Assembly (NCBI RefSeq): GCF_037023735.1
Contig: NZ_CP146069.1
Location: 909,501 to 973,500, forward strand
DNA length: 64,000 bases
Direction of reading: 5' to 3'
From: Roseovarius sp. S88
GTDB lineage: Bacteria > Pseudomonadota > Alphaproteobacteria > Rhodobacterales > Rhodobacteraceae
In this document: one piece after another, positions 45,310-54,870 of the stretch
How positions within the stretch are numbered: position 1 is the first letter of the stretch
How the letters are laid out: each line of letters opens with the position of its first letter
Program-made: the position numbers and the translations under genes
Notes under the pieces: generated by a model
What the model was told of the DNA's origin: nothing
The model's input: the letters and a program-made list of their open reading frames with translations, nothing else
Database searches by the model: none

Positions 45310-46479
45310 TTAGGCGACCTGACAAGACGGGCTTTCTATGTTTTCCGGACAGACGCTTACAAGTTGCGTTGGAAGATCGCGCCTCTTTGCATAGGGAAAC
45401 TTCGGAGAGCCGTACGCATCTGCAATTTCTGACGAATTGTAGCCGGGAAACAATGCCAAAAGTAAGCGCTTCGAAATTGGAGCCAGAGTCACAATAGCCC
45501 ACTCGCCAGGGTAAAAAGACTCCGTGGCGAGGCCATTCGCGAACACGACTTCATGGTTGGGCAGCATGAAATGAACGTAGGTGATCTTTCGAACACCGTT
45601 TGCAACGCGGACCGCTCCTCCTTCCAATTGGGCCAATTGACCGGCGCGCGCGAGGACCCGGTTTTGATTTGCGGATGATCTGACGAGAATGGCGTGTTGC
45701 CTTGAAAGGAGTAATCGTTCGTTGAACCCCGTCCATCGCGGTTCAAGCGCTATTGGTCGGAGTTCTGGGTGGACGGTGAGCGTTTCTTGTCCGAGTGTCC
45801 TCGAAGCGATCCAAAGGATAGGTTGCGCGCCATTGTCGAGCGTTGTCACGAGATCGCCAATTTGCAGGGTCTCGACAAGCCGTGCTCCATCGGGAGTGGT
45901 TATCATCGTGCCGGCGGTGAAGCAAGCAACACCCGGCGAACCCGGGTTGGGGGGCGTTGACTCGACCCAATCGCCATTGGCATCTCTAGCAAAGCTGGTT
46001 CCGTTAGGCCCACTGCTGTTGAGAGACTCACCCGTTCCGATTTGGGTCGTGCCTGGAAAGCCGGTCGGTGGCGACGGCGACGGCGGCGGTTGACCATAAG
46101 AAAACGCAATATACTCGCCAGTGGCTGTGTTGACGAGGTAGATAGTATCACTGCGCGATCCTTCACCATCTTCCAGGAAGTCGCCGCCGTCGGCTAGGCC
46201 CGCATCGTAGAATCCCGCAGGTTCCGTGCCGGCGTACTCACCGACAACGGTCGCGGTTCCGCCCGAAGCGATGGTGGCCCCCGATCCAAATGAATACAGC
46301 AGACCGCGGTCATCCGACCAGAGTTGATAGCCATCGAGCGAAATGGAACTGCCCGTCGTGTTCTGCAACTCAATGAACTCGTCCGACTTGTTCGCCGTCC
46401 CGTCGCCGTCGGTATCGAACCCAGATGGGTTATCGACGAGGAACTCGCTGAAAATTAGTCCTTCAAGTTTATCCGCCAA
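45310..46479 (-). CDS. lamin-tail domain/Hint domain protein
   Basis: A 389-aa protein in two parts. Residues 1-135 form a lamin-tail (LTD) beta-sandwich: LIFSEFLVDNPSGFDTDGDG, then KSDEFIELQNTTGSSISLDG. Residues about 180-340 are a Hint domain with intact Cys in VACFTAGTMITTPDG and the later LLLSRQHAILV block, so self-cleavage may be possible. The usable start is TTG 46479; no in-frame ATG exists upstream before a stop. Likely a secreted or surface protein, though no classical signal peptide is seen. Convergent with the hydroxyacid dehydrogenase gene. Confidence 0.82.
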   Translation of the reverse strand: MADKLEGLIFSEFLVDNPSGFDTDGDGTANKSDEFIELQNTTGSSISLDGYQLWSDDRGLLYSFGSGATIASGGTATVVGEYAGTEPAGFYDAGLADGGDFLEDGEGSRSDTIYLVNTATGEYIAFSYGQPPPSPSPPTGFPGTTQIGTGESLNSSGPNGTSFARDANGDWVESTPPNPGSPGVACFTAGTMITTPDGARLVETLQIGDLVTTLDNGAQPILWIASRTLGQETLTVHPELRPIALEPRWTGFNERLLLSRQHAILVRSSANQNRVLARAGQLAQLEGGAVRVANGVRKITYVHFMLPNHEVVFANGLATESFYPGEWAIVTLAPISKRLLLALFPGYNSSEIADAYGSPKFPYAKRRDLPTQLVSVCPENIESPSCQVA

Positions 46480-46797
46480 ACGTGTCGCTCATCATTGAAG
46501 CTTGAGGTCGCAACTACCTACAGAAAAAAGAATAAAAATTGGTGAAAGGTTGCCCGAATGTAGACTTCAACAAGAACCCATGACACGATCCATCATGTTT
46601 CGACGAGCGTGTATTCGAAAGTGAACGCCGCCGTTCGCTGCACCTCGACGAACGGATAAAGAAGGCCCTAAACCGTCATCCAAGACCGGCCACGTGGAGG
46701 TCCAACGGGGCCAGCCAACCAAAGCCTACCCCACGGTCACACTTGACCTTGCCGCGCCATTGCGATGAGGTAGCGCGCACCTTTAGGAGCGCGTTTC
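46480..46797. other. 318-bp spacer before the KAS III gene
   Basis: Divergent promoter region. No supportable gene. A short hairpin CGTTCG-(9 nt)-CGAACG lies near 46634-46656, and a TAGGAG ribosome site precedes the ATG at 46798. Confidence 0.4.
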
Positions 46798-47919
46798 ATG
46801 TACAAGCCCGCCATTACCGGGACAGGCGTTTTCACCCCGGATCAGACCATCACAAACGACGAACTGGTCGAGGCCTTCAACGCCTATGCCGAGCGCTTCA
46901 ACGCCGAACATGCTGATGCCATCGCAGCCGGTAAGGTGGAGGCAAAAGATCCCTCTTCCTCAGAATTCATTGTCAGCGCCTCCGGCATCGAGCAGCGCTA
47001 TGTGATGGACAAGACCGGCGTTCTGGACCCTGCCGTGATGCACCCGCATCTGCCCGAGCGCAGCAATGATGAACCCAGCCTGATGGCCGAGATGGCGCTG
47101 GACGCGTGTTCGAAAGCGCTCAAACAAGCGGGTCGCGACGCGTCCGAGGTTGATCTGATCATCTGCGCTGCCTCAAACCACGAACGCGCCTATCCGGCAA
47201 TTGCCATTGAAATTCAACAGCTTCTGGGCGCGTCCGGCTTTGCATTTGACATGAACGTTGCCTGCTCTTCGGCCACGTTCGGTATTCAGGCCGCGGCCGA
47301 TATGGTGCGCTCGGGCTCAGTGCGCTGTGCCGTCGTGGTCAGCCCCGAGATTTGCTCGGCGCATCTGGAATGGCGCGACCGGGATTGCCATTTCATCTTT
47401 GGCGATGTTTGCACGGCGGTGGTGATCGAACGTGCCGAGGACGCCAAGGGCGCGCATTTTCTTGTGCATTCGACCCGCTGTGCCACGCAGTTTTCCAACA
47501 ATATCCGCAACAACAATGGCTACCTGCGCCGCACGCGGGAAGGCCATATGGAAGATCGCCGTGACATGCTCTTTGTGCAAGAGGGGCGCAAGGTGTTCAA
47601 AGAGGTGCTGCCACTGGTCTCCGCCCATATTGCCCGACATATGGAAGACGAGGGCGTCGCGGCCAGCGACCTCAAACGCCTGTGGCTGCATCAGGCGAAC
47701 AAGACCATGAATGATTTCATCGGTCGCAAAGTCATGGGCCGTGTGCCTGAGGCCAAGGAACAACCCAACATCCTGCAGGACTACGCCAATACCTCATCCG
47801 CAGGGTCGATCATCGCCTTCTCGAAATACTCCGACGATCTTCAATCGGGGGATACCGGGCTGATTTGCTCATTTGGAGCAGGCTATTCCGTGGGCTCGGT
47901 TCTGGTTGAGCGTGCATAG
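46798..47919 (+). CDS. beta-ketoacyl-ACP synthase III family protein
   Basis: A 373-aa thiolase-fold enzyme with the FabH-type triad: Cys in FDMNVACSSATFG near residue 155, His in LWLHQANKTMND near 300, and Asn in DYANTSSAGSI near 332. It is longer than classical FabH (about 320 aa), matching the longer KAS III-like group. It may prime fatty-acid synthesis or make a specialised acyl product; there is no other fab gene nearby. Confidence 0.87.
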   Translation: MYKPAITGTGVFTPDQTITNDELVEAFNAYAERFNAEHADAIAAGKVEAKDPSSSEFIVSASGIEQRYVMDKTGVLDPAVMHPHLPERSNDEPSLMAEMALDACSKALKQAGRDASEVDLIICAASNHERAYPAIAIEIQQLLGASGFAFDMNVACSSATFGIQAAADMVRSGSVRCAVVVSPEICSAHLEWRDRDCHFIFGDVCTAVVIERAEDAKGAHFLVHSTRCATQFSNNIRNNNGYLRRTREGHMEDRRDMLFVQEGRKVFKEVLPLVSAHIARHMEDEGVAASDLKRLWLHQANKTMNDFIGRKVMGRVPEAKEQPNILQDYANTSSAGSIIAFSKYSDDLQSGDTGLICSFGAGYSVGSVLVERA

Positions 47920-47996
47920 AACGAAGCGGGCCCTAGTATCAGCATTGCGCATGCCCGTGCGTTTCGGATAAACGCAGGCAAGGGAGACGCGAACTC

Positions 47997-48455
47997 ATGG
48001 ACAAAGCGGCAAGCTATTTAAAAAAGCACACCGAAAGCCTGGTGAAAGATGTGGGTATTGAACCTGCCTGTGAATTGACGGGCAAGTCCAAGGCCACGCT
48101 CGGGCGGTATTACTCAGACCACGATGAGCACGCCGATCGTTTTATGCCAATCGATGCCGTTGCGGCCTTGGAAGCGGCGGCGTCTTATCCGCATGTGACA
48201 GCTGCTCTTGCCGAACTCAATGGGATGCAGCTCGACTTTGATGAGCGTCGTCCAAACAGCAACGAGTCCGGCGGGGTGAACAGCGATGTGATTGCGCTGA
48301 GTCAGCGGTTTGCGATGTTGATGGCTGAGTATCAACAATCCATTGAGGATGGTGTGATCACGGTGAATGAGGCCAAGCGTTTGCTGAAAGAAACCACGGC
48401 CCTGCAGCAGGTCCTGATCGACATGAAGCTGCATCTTGAGGAAGAATCCGGCTAA
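47997..48455 (+). CDS. hypothetical protein with CII-like N-terminus
   Basis: A 152-aa protein whose N-terminus (MDKAASYLKKHTESLVKDVG, then ELTGKSKATLGRYYSD) resembles a helix-turn-helix as in phage regulatory CII-type proteins, followed by acidic helical segments. Strong AAGGGAGA site upstream. Flanked by housekeeping genes, so it is probably a domesticated regulator. Function not established. Confidence 0.65.
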   Translation: MDKAASYLKKHTESLVKDVGIEPACELTGKSKATLGRYYSDHDEHADRFMPIDAVAALEAAASYPHVTAALAELNGMQLDFDERRPNSNESGGVNSDVIALSQRFAMLMAEYQQSIEDGVITVNEAKRLLKETTALQQVLIDMKLHLEEESG

Positions 48456-48482
48456 CGCCCGCGCGCGAAAGGAACGGCACTT

Positions 48483-48833
48483 ATGTCCAGCATCACACGC
48501 CACCATACTGGCGACCGCATGAGCCAGATCGTCATTCATGGCGATACGATTTATCTGGCAGGTCAGGTGGGAAATAAGGGCGACAGCGTTGCCGCCCAAA
48601 CCCAGACCTGTCTGGACAAGGTCGACGCGCTTCTGGCCGAGGCCGGATCGGACAAGACACGCATTTTGCAAACCACCATTTGGCTAGACAATATGGGCGA
48701 TTTCGCCGAGATGAACGGTGTTTGGGATGCCTGGGTGGCCAAGGGTCATGCGCCCGCCCGTGCCTGTGGAGAGGCCAAACTGGCGCATCCCGATCTTAAG
48801 GTTGAGGTCTTGGTCATCGCTGCACGCGGTTAG
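48483..48833 (+). CDS. RidA family protein
   Basis: A 116-aa YjgF/RidA/UK114 protein, a family whose members deaminate reactive enamines and imines. Characteristic segments are [14 protein letters not shown] near residues 21-34, [18 protein letters not shown] near 58-75, and [22 protein letters not shown] near the C-terminus; the arginine that binds the carboxylate in active RidA lies in PARACGEA. Lies 28 bp after the preceding gene. Confidence 0.92.
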   Translation: MSSITRHHTGDRMSQIVIHGDTIYLAGQVGNKGDSVAAQTQTCLDKVDALLAEAGSDKTRILQTTIWLDNMGDFAEMNGVWDAWVAKGHAPARACGEAKLAHPDLKVEVLVIAARG

Positions 48834-48942
48834 GCGCGACGTCCATATCCAAGAGCGAAAACACCTGCGGGTTGATCCGCATGGACCTGCTTTGCTGGTT
48901 GCGCTATCAGCAGGGCAAATACCGCAGTTGAAAGGTCCCGCG

Positions 48943-50289
48943 ATGTCCGGTCACGGCACTCCAATTCCAATGAGCTCTCACGCCTCGAAAGGTCTCAAAG
49001 GGCAGGCCGATGTGCCGGGGGACAAGTCGATCTCGCATCGCAGCCTGATCCTGGGGGCGATGTGTGTGGGTGAAACGACGATCACTGGTCTTCTCGAAGG
49101 TGAAGACGTGCTCGACACGGCCAAGGCGATGCGCGCCATGGGGGCAGACATCACGCGAGACGAAGATGGGACATGGCACGTGTACGGCGTGGGCGTCGGC
49201 GGCTTTGCCGAACCCGATCAGGTCATTGACTGCGGCAATTCCGGCACCGGCGTCCGCCTGATCATGGGCGCGATGGCCACGTCGCCGATCGCCGCGACCT
49301 TCACCGGTGATGCCAGCCTCAACAAACGCCCCATGGCGCGGGTGACGGATCCTCTGGCGCTCTTCGGTGCGCAAACGGTAGGCCGCTCTGGTGGGCGGCT
49401 TCCCATGACGGTTATTGGCGCACAAGATCCGATCCCGGTGCGCTACGAGGTGCCGGTGCCCTCGGCGCAGGTGAAGTCCGCCGTTTTGCTGGCGGGGCTG
49501 AATGCGCCGGGCCAGACGATTGTCACCGAACGCGAGGCGACACGCGATCATAGCGAACGCATGCTTGCCGGGTTTGGAGCTGAAATCAGCACAGAAGTCA
49601 CCAATGAGTGTCGGATCATCACCCTCACAGGCCGCCCCGAGTTGAAACCGCAGAGCATTGCGGTGCCACGTGACCCCTCAAGCGCCGCCTTCCCGGTCTG
49701 TGCAGCACTCATCACCGAAGGATCTGATGTGCTGGTGCCCAATATCGGCCTCAACCCAACCCGCGCGGGCCTCTTTACCACGCTGCGCGAGATGGGCGCG
49801 GACCTGACATATGAAAATGAGCGTGAAGAGGGCGGTGAGCCTGTGGCGGACCTGCGTGCACGGTTCTCGCCGGATATGAAGGGCATTGAGGTGCCGCCTG
49901 ACCGTGCCGCCAGCATGATCGACGAATACCCGGTGCTCTCGGTTGTTGCCGCGTTTGCAGAAGGTCAAACAATGATGCGCGGCGTGAAGGAACTGCGCGT
50001 CAAGGAATCGGATCGCATTGATGCCATGGCCACGGGCCTGCGCGCCTGTGGTGTGACCGTTGAAGAAGGCGAAGACTGGTGGAGCGTCGAGGGACGCGGC
50101 ATCGGCGGTGTGCAAGGCGGGGCCACCTGCGCCAGCCACCTGGATCACCGCATTGCCATGTCTTTCATGGTGCTGGGCCTCGCCACCACCAAACCGGTGA
50201 CCGTTGACGATGGCAGCCCGATTGCCACATCCTTTCCGATCTTTGAGGATTTGATGGGGTCGCTTGGCGCGGATATCCGCCGCGACTAA
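48943..50289 (+). CDS. aroA: 3-phosphoshikimate 1-carboxyvinyltransferase (EPSP synthase), class II type
   Basis: Sixth step of the shikimate pathway, forming EPSP from shikimate 3-phosphate and PEP. From ATG 48943 it is 448 aa. The sequence ([65 protein letters not shown]) is closest to Agrobacterium CP4-type class II enzymes. The PEP-site loop reads GNSGTGVRL: at the position where CP4 has the Ala linked to glyphosate insensitivity, this one has Gly. Start upstream of ATG 48943 would be non-family. Confidence 0.95.
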   Translation: MSGHGTPIPMSSHASKGLKGQADVPGDKSISHRSLILGAMCVGETTITGLLEGEDVLDTAKAMRAMGADITRDEDGTWHVYGVGVGGFAEPDQVIDCGNSGTGVRLIMGAMATSPIAATFTGDASLNKRPMARVTDPLALFGAQTVGRSGGRLPMTVIGAQDPIPVRYEVPVPSAQVKSAVLLAGLNAPGQTIVTEREATRDHSERMLAGFGAEISTEVTNECRIITLTGRPELKPQSIAVPRDPSSAAFPVCAALITEGSDVLVPNIGLNPTRAGLFTTLREMGADLTYENEREEGGEPVADLRARFSPDMKGIEVPPDRAASMIDEYPVLSVVAAFAEGQTMMRGVKELRVKESDRIDAMATGLRACGVTVEEGEDWWSVEGRGIGGVQGGATCASHLDHRIAMSFMVLGLATTKPVTVDDGSPIATSFPIFEDLMGSLGADIRRD

Positions 50290-50915
50290 CCATGTCTGAT
50301 CTCGGCGCCCTGAGACATGAGGGCATCGGCCACATCCTGAAACCCGCCCGGCTGAGCTGTTGCAATCCCATCGGCCACAAGTGTGACGTCGTAACCGCGG
50401 TTCAGCGCGGCTTGCGTCGTCCTTGCCACGGCATGAGCCCCATCCCGCCCCATGATCAGAAGGTGGCCCACGTCCAGCACCTGCAACAGTGCATCAAGCT
50501 CGCCTGTTTCAAATCCGTCTTCCACGCGCTTTAAGACTGTGTGATCGGCCAAATTGGCAAATGGCGTGGCCAACTCAGTGCCTGGCTTTCCCTTGATCAA
50601 TCCCGCTTGGTGCTGCAGATGCGCGACGAGACGTGTGCCAATCCCGGACCATTCATGACGCAAAGCAATCACCGGAATGTCGTCGCGCTGGGCCAGCGCC
50701 ACTTCACGGACCACGGCTGTCTCGACCCGGGATCGCATAGGAGCTTCATAGTAGGCATCATCCCAGCAGGCTGCTTGGAAATCCACCAGCAAAAGCGCAT
50801 GCCCGGGCCGCCTGTCAATCACCACACCATCTGAAGCGCGCACCATGTAACGCGCGGAGGCCCAAAGCCAAATCGCAAGACCGAGCAACAGAAAGAGGGA
50901 CACAGACCAAAACAT
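50286..50915 (-). CDS. isochorismatase-like hydrolase lacking the cysteine
   Basis: A 209-aa protein with a membrane helix at residues 1-20 and an isochorismatase fold: [13 protein letters not shown] (Asp) near residues 42-54, and [14 protein letters not shown] (Lys) near 127-140. At the nucleophile position of cysteine hydrolases the sequence is [12 protein letters not shown], with Ala in place of Cys. PhzD/EntB-like isochorismatases also lack that Cys, so activity is possible but thiol chemistry is not. Convergent with aroA, overlapping by 4 bp. Confidence 0.8.
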   Translation of the reverse strand: MFWSVSLFLLLGLAIWLWASARYMVRASDGVVIDRRPGHALLLVDFQAACWDDAYYEAPMRSRVETAVVREVALAQRDDIPVIALRHEWSGIGTRLVAHLQHQAGLIKGKPGTELATPFANLADHTVLKRVEDGFETGELDALLQVLDVGHLLIMGRDGAHAVARTTQAALNRGYDVTLVADGIATAQPGGFQDVADALMSQGAEIRHG

Positions 50916-51147
50916 GTCATCACTTTTTGACGGAAAGCGTCATAGATTTAAATGTGCAAAATGAATGTAGAACACCCACCTTTGCCAGGAGTGTTTCGTT
51001 GAGAAATCTGGTGATGGAAATTTTGCAAATTTTCTAGCTGTCGGAATGACGCCAGCGTACCAGATTATGCCGGTTGCAGTCTGTCGCATAAGCTGGAACA
51101 GACTATGTTGCTGCGAAACCAACCTTTTGGCCAAAGGTCTTTAGAAG

Positions 51148-53193
51148 ATGAGCGAGACAGACCCTCTTGTTGTGTTCACACCGTCGGGCAAGCGCGGGCG
51201 GTTTCCGGTGGGGACGCCGATCCTGACAGCGGCGCGTCAGTTGGGCGTCGATCTTGACTCGGTCTGCGGTGGGCGCGGGATATGCAGCAAATGCCAGATT
51301 ACACCCAGCTATGGTGAATTCCCCAAACACGGCGTGACCGTGGCTGATAGTGCGCTCTCGGAGTGGAACAGCGTCGAGGCCCGCTATGACGAAAAACGCG
51401 GGCTAATATCCGGGCGGCGTTTGGGATGCCAGGCGCAGGTCATGGGGGATGTGGTCATTGATGTGCCCCCCGAAAGCCAGGTGCATAAACAGGTGGTGCG
51501 CAAACGCGCAGAAGCGCGCGATATCGTCATGAACCCCTCGGTTCGCATGTACTATGTTGAAGTAGAACAGCCCGACATGCACGAACCGTCGGGTGATTTG
51601 GAACGGCTGGCCAAAGCGCTTGAGGAACAATGGGACATCGCGGGCGCAACGGCTGATCTTGGTGTGTTGCATGGTCTGCAGCCGATCCTGCGCAAAGGCG
51701 AGTGGAAAGTCACGGTTGCAGTGCAGCAGCACAGTGAAGGCCAAACACCAAAGGTTATTCAGGTCTGGCCCGGATTTTATGAGGGTAAAATCTTTGGTTT
51801 GGCGGTCGATTTGGGCTCAACCACGATTGCGGCGCATTTATGTGATCTGACGGACGGAGAGGTCGTGGCCTCATCGGGCATCATGAACCCGCAAATCCGC
51901 TTTGGCGAAGACCTGATGAGCCGGGTGAGCTATTCGATGATGAACTCAGGCGGGGCTGCAGAAATGACTGCGGCTGTCCGCGAGGGAATGAACGCGCTTT
52001 TCGATCAGATTTCCCAAGAGGCCGAGATTGACAAGACACTGATCATGGATGCGGTGTTTGTCTGTAATCCGGTTATGCATCATTTGTTCCTCGGGATTGA
52101 TCCCTTTGAATTGGGACAGGCGCCATTTGCGCTTGGCACGTCGTCTTCGCTGAATTTGCGTGCGCGTGATCTTGATCTCGACATTCACCCAAATGCCGAC
52201 ATTTACATCCTGCCTTGTATCGCAGGACATGTTGGAGCCGATGCGGCCGCGGTCGCCCTTTCCGAAGCGCCCGACAAGTCCAAGGATCTTGTTCTGGTCG
52301 TTGATGTGGGCACCAATGCCGAGATCCTGCTGGGCAATGCGGAAAAGGTTCTGGCCTGTTCGTCTCCCACCGGCCCTGCCTTTGAGGGCGCGCAGATCAG
52401 TTCCGGACAACGGGCCGCACCGGGTGCGATCGAACGCGTCGAGATTGATCCGACAACCAAAGACGTGCGCTTCAAGGTGATCGGGTGCGACCTGTGGTCC
52501 GACGAGGATGGCTTTGCAGAGGCAACAGAGGCCACGGGCATCACCGGCATCTGTGGCTCGGGCATCATCGAGATGGTGGCCGAGATGCGCCTGACAGGGA
52601 TCCTTGATGGTCCTGGACTTATTGGATCCCCGGAACAGACCGGCACCTCGCGGTGTTTTCTGGATGGACGGACATATTCCTACATGGTCTGGGATGGCAG
52701 CGCCGAGGGCGGCCCGGTGATTACCGTGACCAACCGTGACATCCGGGAAATCCAGATGGCCAAGGCCGCGCTGTATTCCGGTGCGCGTTTGCTGATGGAC
52801 AAGTTTGGCGTGGATGAGGTTGACCGCGTTGTGCTGGCCGGTGCGTTTGGTGCGCATATCAGCCCCAAGCACGCGATGGTTCTGGGTATGATCCCAGACG
52901 CGCCGCTGGACAAAGTCACCAGCGCAGGCAATGCCGCCGGGACAGGGGCGCGCATCGCTCTGCTGAACACGTCAGCGCGCCGTGAGATCGAACAGACGGT
53001 GCATCAGATTCACAAGATTGAAACGGCGATCGAGCCGCGTTTCCAGGAGCATTTCGTGAATGCCTCGAATATCCCCAACGCGGTTGAACCCTTTCCGATC
53101 CTGAAATCCATCGTCGATTTGCCAGATGTTAATTTCAACACCGGCGGTGATACTGGCGGGGAAGGCGGACGTCGCCGCCGCAGGCGCGGGTAA
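51148..53193 (+). CDS. ASKHA-domain corrinoid activation protein (RamA-like, DUF4445)
   Basis: A 681-aa protein. Residues about 1-105 form a [2Fe-2S] ferredoxin domain with VCGGRGICSKC and RRLGC as cluster ligands. The rest has two ATPase-like (ASKHA) subdomains: GLAVDLGSTTIAAHL near 210-224, VLVVDVGTNAEILLG near 382-396, GICGSGIIEM near 466-475 and VLAGAFGAHIS near 560-570. Such proteins reduce inactive Co(II) corrinoids in methyltransferase systems. No corrinoid protein or methyltransferase is adjacent. The C-terminus is Gly/Arg-rich. Confidence 0.88.
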   Translation: MSETDPLVVFTPSGKRGRFPVGTPILTAARQLGVDLDSVCGGRGICSKCQITPSYGEFPKHGVTVADSALSEWNSVEARYDEKRGLISGRRLGCQAQVMGDVVIDVPPESQVHKQVVRKRAEARDIVMNPSVRMYYVEVEQPDMHEPSGDLERLAKALEEQWDIAGATADLGVLHGLQPILRKGEWKVTVAVQQHSEGQTPKVIQVWPGFYEGKIFGLAVDLGSTTIAAHLCDLTDGEVVASSGIMNPQIRFGEDLMSRVSYSMMNSGGAAEMTAAVREGMNALFDQISQEAEIDKTLIMDAVFVCNPVMHHLFLGIDPFELGQAPFALGTSSSLNLRARDLDLDIHPNADIYILPCIAGHVGADAAAVALSEAPDKSKDLVLVVDVGTNAEILLGNAEKVLACSSPTGPAFEGAQISSGQRAAPGAIERVEIDPTTKDVRFKVIGCDLWSDEDGFAEATEATGITGICGSGIIEMVAEMRLTGILDGPGLIGSPEQTGTSRCFLDGRTYSYMVWDGSAEGGPVITVTNRDIREIQMAKAALYSGARLLMDKFGVDEVDRVVLAGAFGAHISPKHAMVLGMIPDAPLDKVTSAGNAAGTGARIALLNTSARREIEQTVHQIHKIETAIEPRFQEHFVNASNIPNAVEPFPILKSIVDLPDVNFNTGGDTGGEGGRRRRRRG

Positions 53194-53444
53194 AACCTTT
53201 GGAAGATATCTTTGAGTGTGAACTCTACTTTGGATTGCATACATGCATTTGCGCCTTTATTTTAAGGCCTAAACGCATGTCTGCTGTGTTCACAAAATTT
53301 CAGGGGTGTCCTCCGAAAATACACCAATATTTGGCAGGTTTAGTAAGTTATCCCCAGCAGACACCCATATGATGTTACCAAGCTGCAGCAATCTGTGACC
53401 ACGGGCCTCTTGAGCAATTATGGCTTTTTTGAGACATGTAGGCA

Positions 53445-53509
53445 GGGCCAACGGTAAGTAATCAGTTTTCTTTCACCAAATATTTGTATGCGAGTGTTGG
53501 CCCTTTTTT
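53445..53509 (+). terminator. hairpin with T-run, possible end of a small RNA
   Basis: GGGCCAAC (53445-53452) pairs with GTTGGCCC (53496-53503) over a 43-nt loop and is followed by six T (53504-53509). The long loop makes it a weaker terminator candidate, or the 3' end of a structured RNA. Confidence 0.45.
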
Positions 53510-53531
53510 GTGCCAGTATTTGAGTTAATCG

Positions 53532-53569
53532 GCGCTGCCCTTGGAGACGGGGCGGCGCTTTTTCTTTTT
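53532..53569 (+). terminator. Rho-independent terminator between ASKHA gene and pcaG
   Basis: GCGCTGCCC (53532-53540) with GGGCGGCGC (53550-53558; one G-U) and loop of nine bases, followed by TTTTTCTTTTT. Its T-run suits plus-strand transcripts. Confidence 0.8.
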
Positions 53570-53572
53570 GCG

Positions 53573-54151
53573 TCAGAGATCAAAGAACACCGTTTCGAAG
53601 TTGCCTTGCAGGTGAACGTCGAACCTATAGCTACGATCACCGGACTTTTGCGCCACTAGGCTTGCCCGGCGGTCTTCGGGCAGTGACAAAAGCACAGGGT
53701 CGACGGCGTTTGCCTCGGCCGCGTCGTCGAAATATACGCGTGTGTGCAGACCGATGTTGATCCCGCGCGCCACGATCCAAAGCGCCAGATGCGGCGCTTG
53801 GTTCCCAATCGGGCCCGGCTTGATCGTCTCAAACCGCCATCGCCCGGTCTCAAAATCCGCCGCTGTTCTGCCCCATCCGTGAAACCCGGACGCGCAGCCC
53901 TCCGATCCGGCTAACTTCCCTGTTGCATCTCCCTGCCACAGTTCGAACATAGCGTCCGTGACTGGCACGCCCGCCCCATCCAGTATCTGCCCTTCAATCA
54001 CCATACGCTCTCCGGGCACATCCGGTCCTGCGATGCAGGCGCCCAACACGCTCAATGACCGCTCCAACCCTGCGGCCTCGGATGCCAACCCGATATGGAC
54101 ATACGGCCCGGCTGTTTGTGAGGCGGTCTCTGGTAAGGGGGTCTTGGTCAT
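53573..54151 (-). CDS. pcaG: protocatechuate 3,4-dioxygenase alpha subunit
   Basis: Structural subunit of the intradiol dioxygenase that opens protocatechuate to beta-carboxymuconate. 192 aa from ATG 54151 (GAGGGG eight bases upstream; a GTG two codons earlier is less likely). It has the alpha-type TASQTAGPYVHIG start and the dioxygenase core GQILDGAGVPVTDAMFELWQ. Alpha subunits lack iron ligands. Lies 2 bp after pcaH. Confidence 0.93.
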   Translation of the reverse strand: MTKTPLPETASQTAGPYVHIGLASEAAGLERSLSVLGACIAGPDVPGERMVIEGQILDGAGVPVTDAMFELWQGDATGKLAGSEGCASGFHGWGRTAADFETGRWRFETIKPGPIGNQAPHLALWIVARGINIGLHTRVYFDDAAEANAVDPVLLSLPEDRRASLVAQKSGDRSYRFDVHLQGNFETVFFDL

Positions 54152-54153
54152 GT

Positions 54154-54870
54154 TCACATCCCCTCCGGCTTGTTCTCAAACACCGTCGCGCGTGACCCGC
54201 GCAACACAATGTCGAACCGGTAGGCAAGGCGATCAAACGGTGTGGCAGCTTCCAGATCAAGCCGCGCCACCAACCGGTCAATCGCGCCTTTATCCGGGAT
54301 GGCCTGCACAATTGGGCAAAGCGCCACCAGAGGGTCGCCTTCAAAGTAAAGTTGGGTAATCAGGCGCTGGGGCAAGCCTGATCCCATGACCGAAACGTGG
54401 ATATGCGCAGGCCGCCAACTGTTTTCAGAATTGGGCCAGGGATAGGGTCCGGGGCGCAGCGTGTGAAACCGGTAGTGTCCGTCATCATCACTGAGCGTGC
54501 GCCCGCAACCGCCGAAATTGGGGTCAAGCGGCGCGAGGTAGTCATCATTGCGATGCCGATACCGGCCACCGGCATTGGCCTGCCATATCTCGATCAGTGT
54601 GCCCGGCACAGGCCGCGCATCCTGATCCATCACGCGCCCATGCAGCAAGATCCGCTCGCCGATCGGTGCGCCGTCGCTTGCGTAGTTTTGCAGCAGATCA
54701 TGATCCAATGGCCCAAGATCACCATGCCCAAAAACAGGCCCGCTCTCCGGGACGCACCCCTCCGACATTCGCACCAAAGGGGCCGAAGGCGCGCGCAGAC
54801 GCGTGGTTTTGTAGGCAGGCGTCAGCGCCGGGGGCTGCACCGCCCAGTCACGTGCGCGATACCCGCTCAT
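54154..54870 (-). CDS. pcaH: protocatechuate 3,4-dioxygenase beta subunit
   Basis: Catalytic subunit. 238 aa. All four iron ligands are visible: Tyr111 in DDYLAPLDPN, Tyr143 in GPYPW, His156 and His158 in RPAHIHVS. The typical substrate loop NFGGCGRT follows Tyr111. It is downstream of pcaC with a 4-bp overlap and coupled to pcaG, giving a pcaC-pcaH-pcaG operon of the beta-ketoadipate pathway. Confidence 0.95.
   Translation of the reverse strand: MSGYRARDWAVQPPALTPAYKTTRLRAPSAPLVRMSEGCVPESGPVFGHGDLGPLDHDLLQNYASDGAPIGERILLHGRVMDQDARPVPGTLIEIWQANAGGRYRHRNDDYLAPLDPNFGGCGRTLSDDDGHYRFHTLRPGPYPWPNSENSWRPAHIHVSVMGSGLPQRLITQLYFEGDPLVALCPIVQAIPDKGAIDRLVARLDLEAATPFDRLAYRFDIVLRGSRATVFENKPEGM

Larger units (their letters stand above)
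53194..53572. other. 379-bp spacer with two plus-strand terminators
   Basis: No protein gene. Two terminator-like hairpins face the plus strand (53445-53509 and 53532-53569). The stretch 53225-53510 could encode a small RNA, or the second terminator may simply end the ASKHA transcript; neither is proven. Confidence 0.4.
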
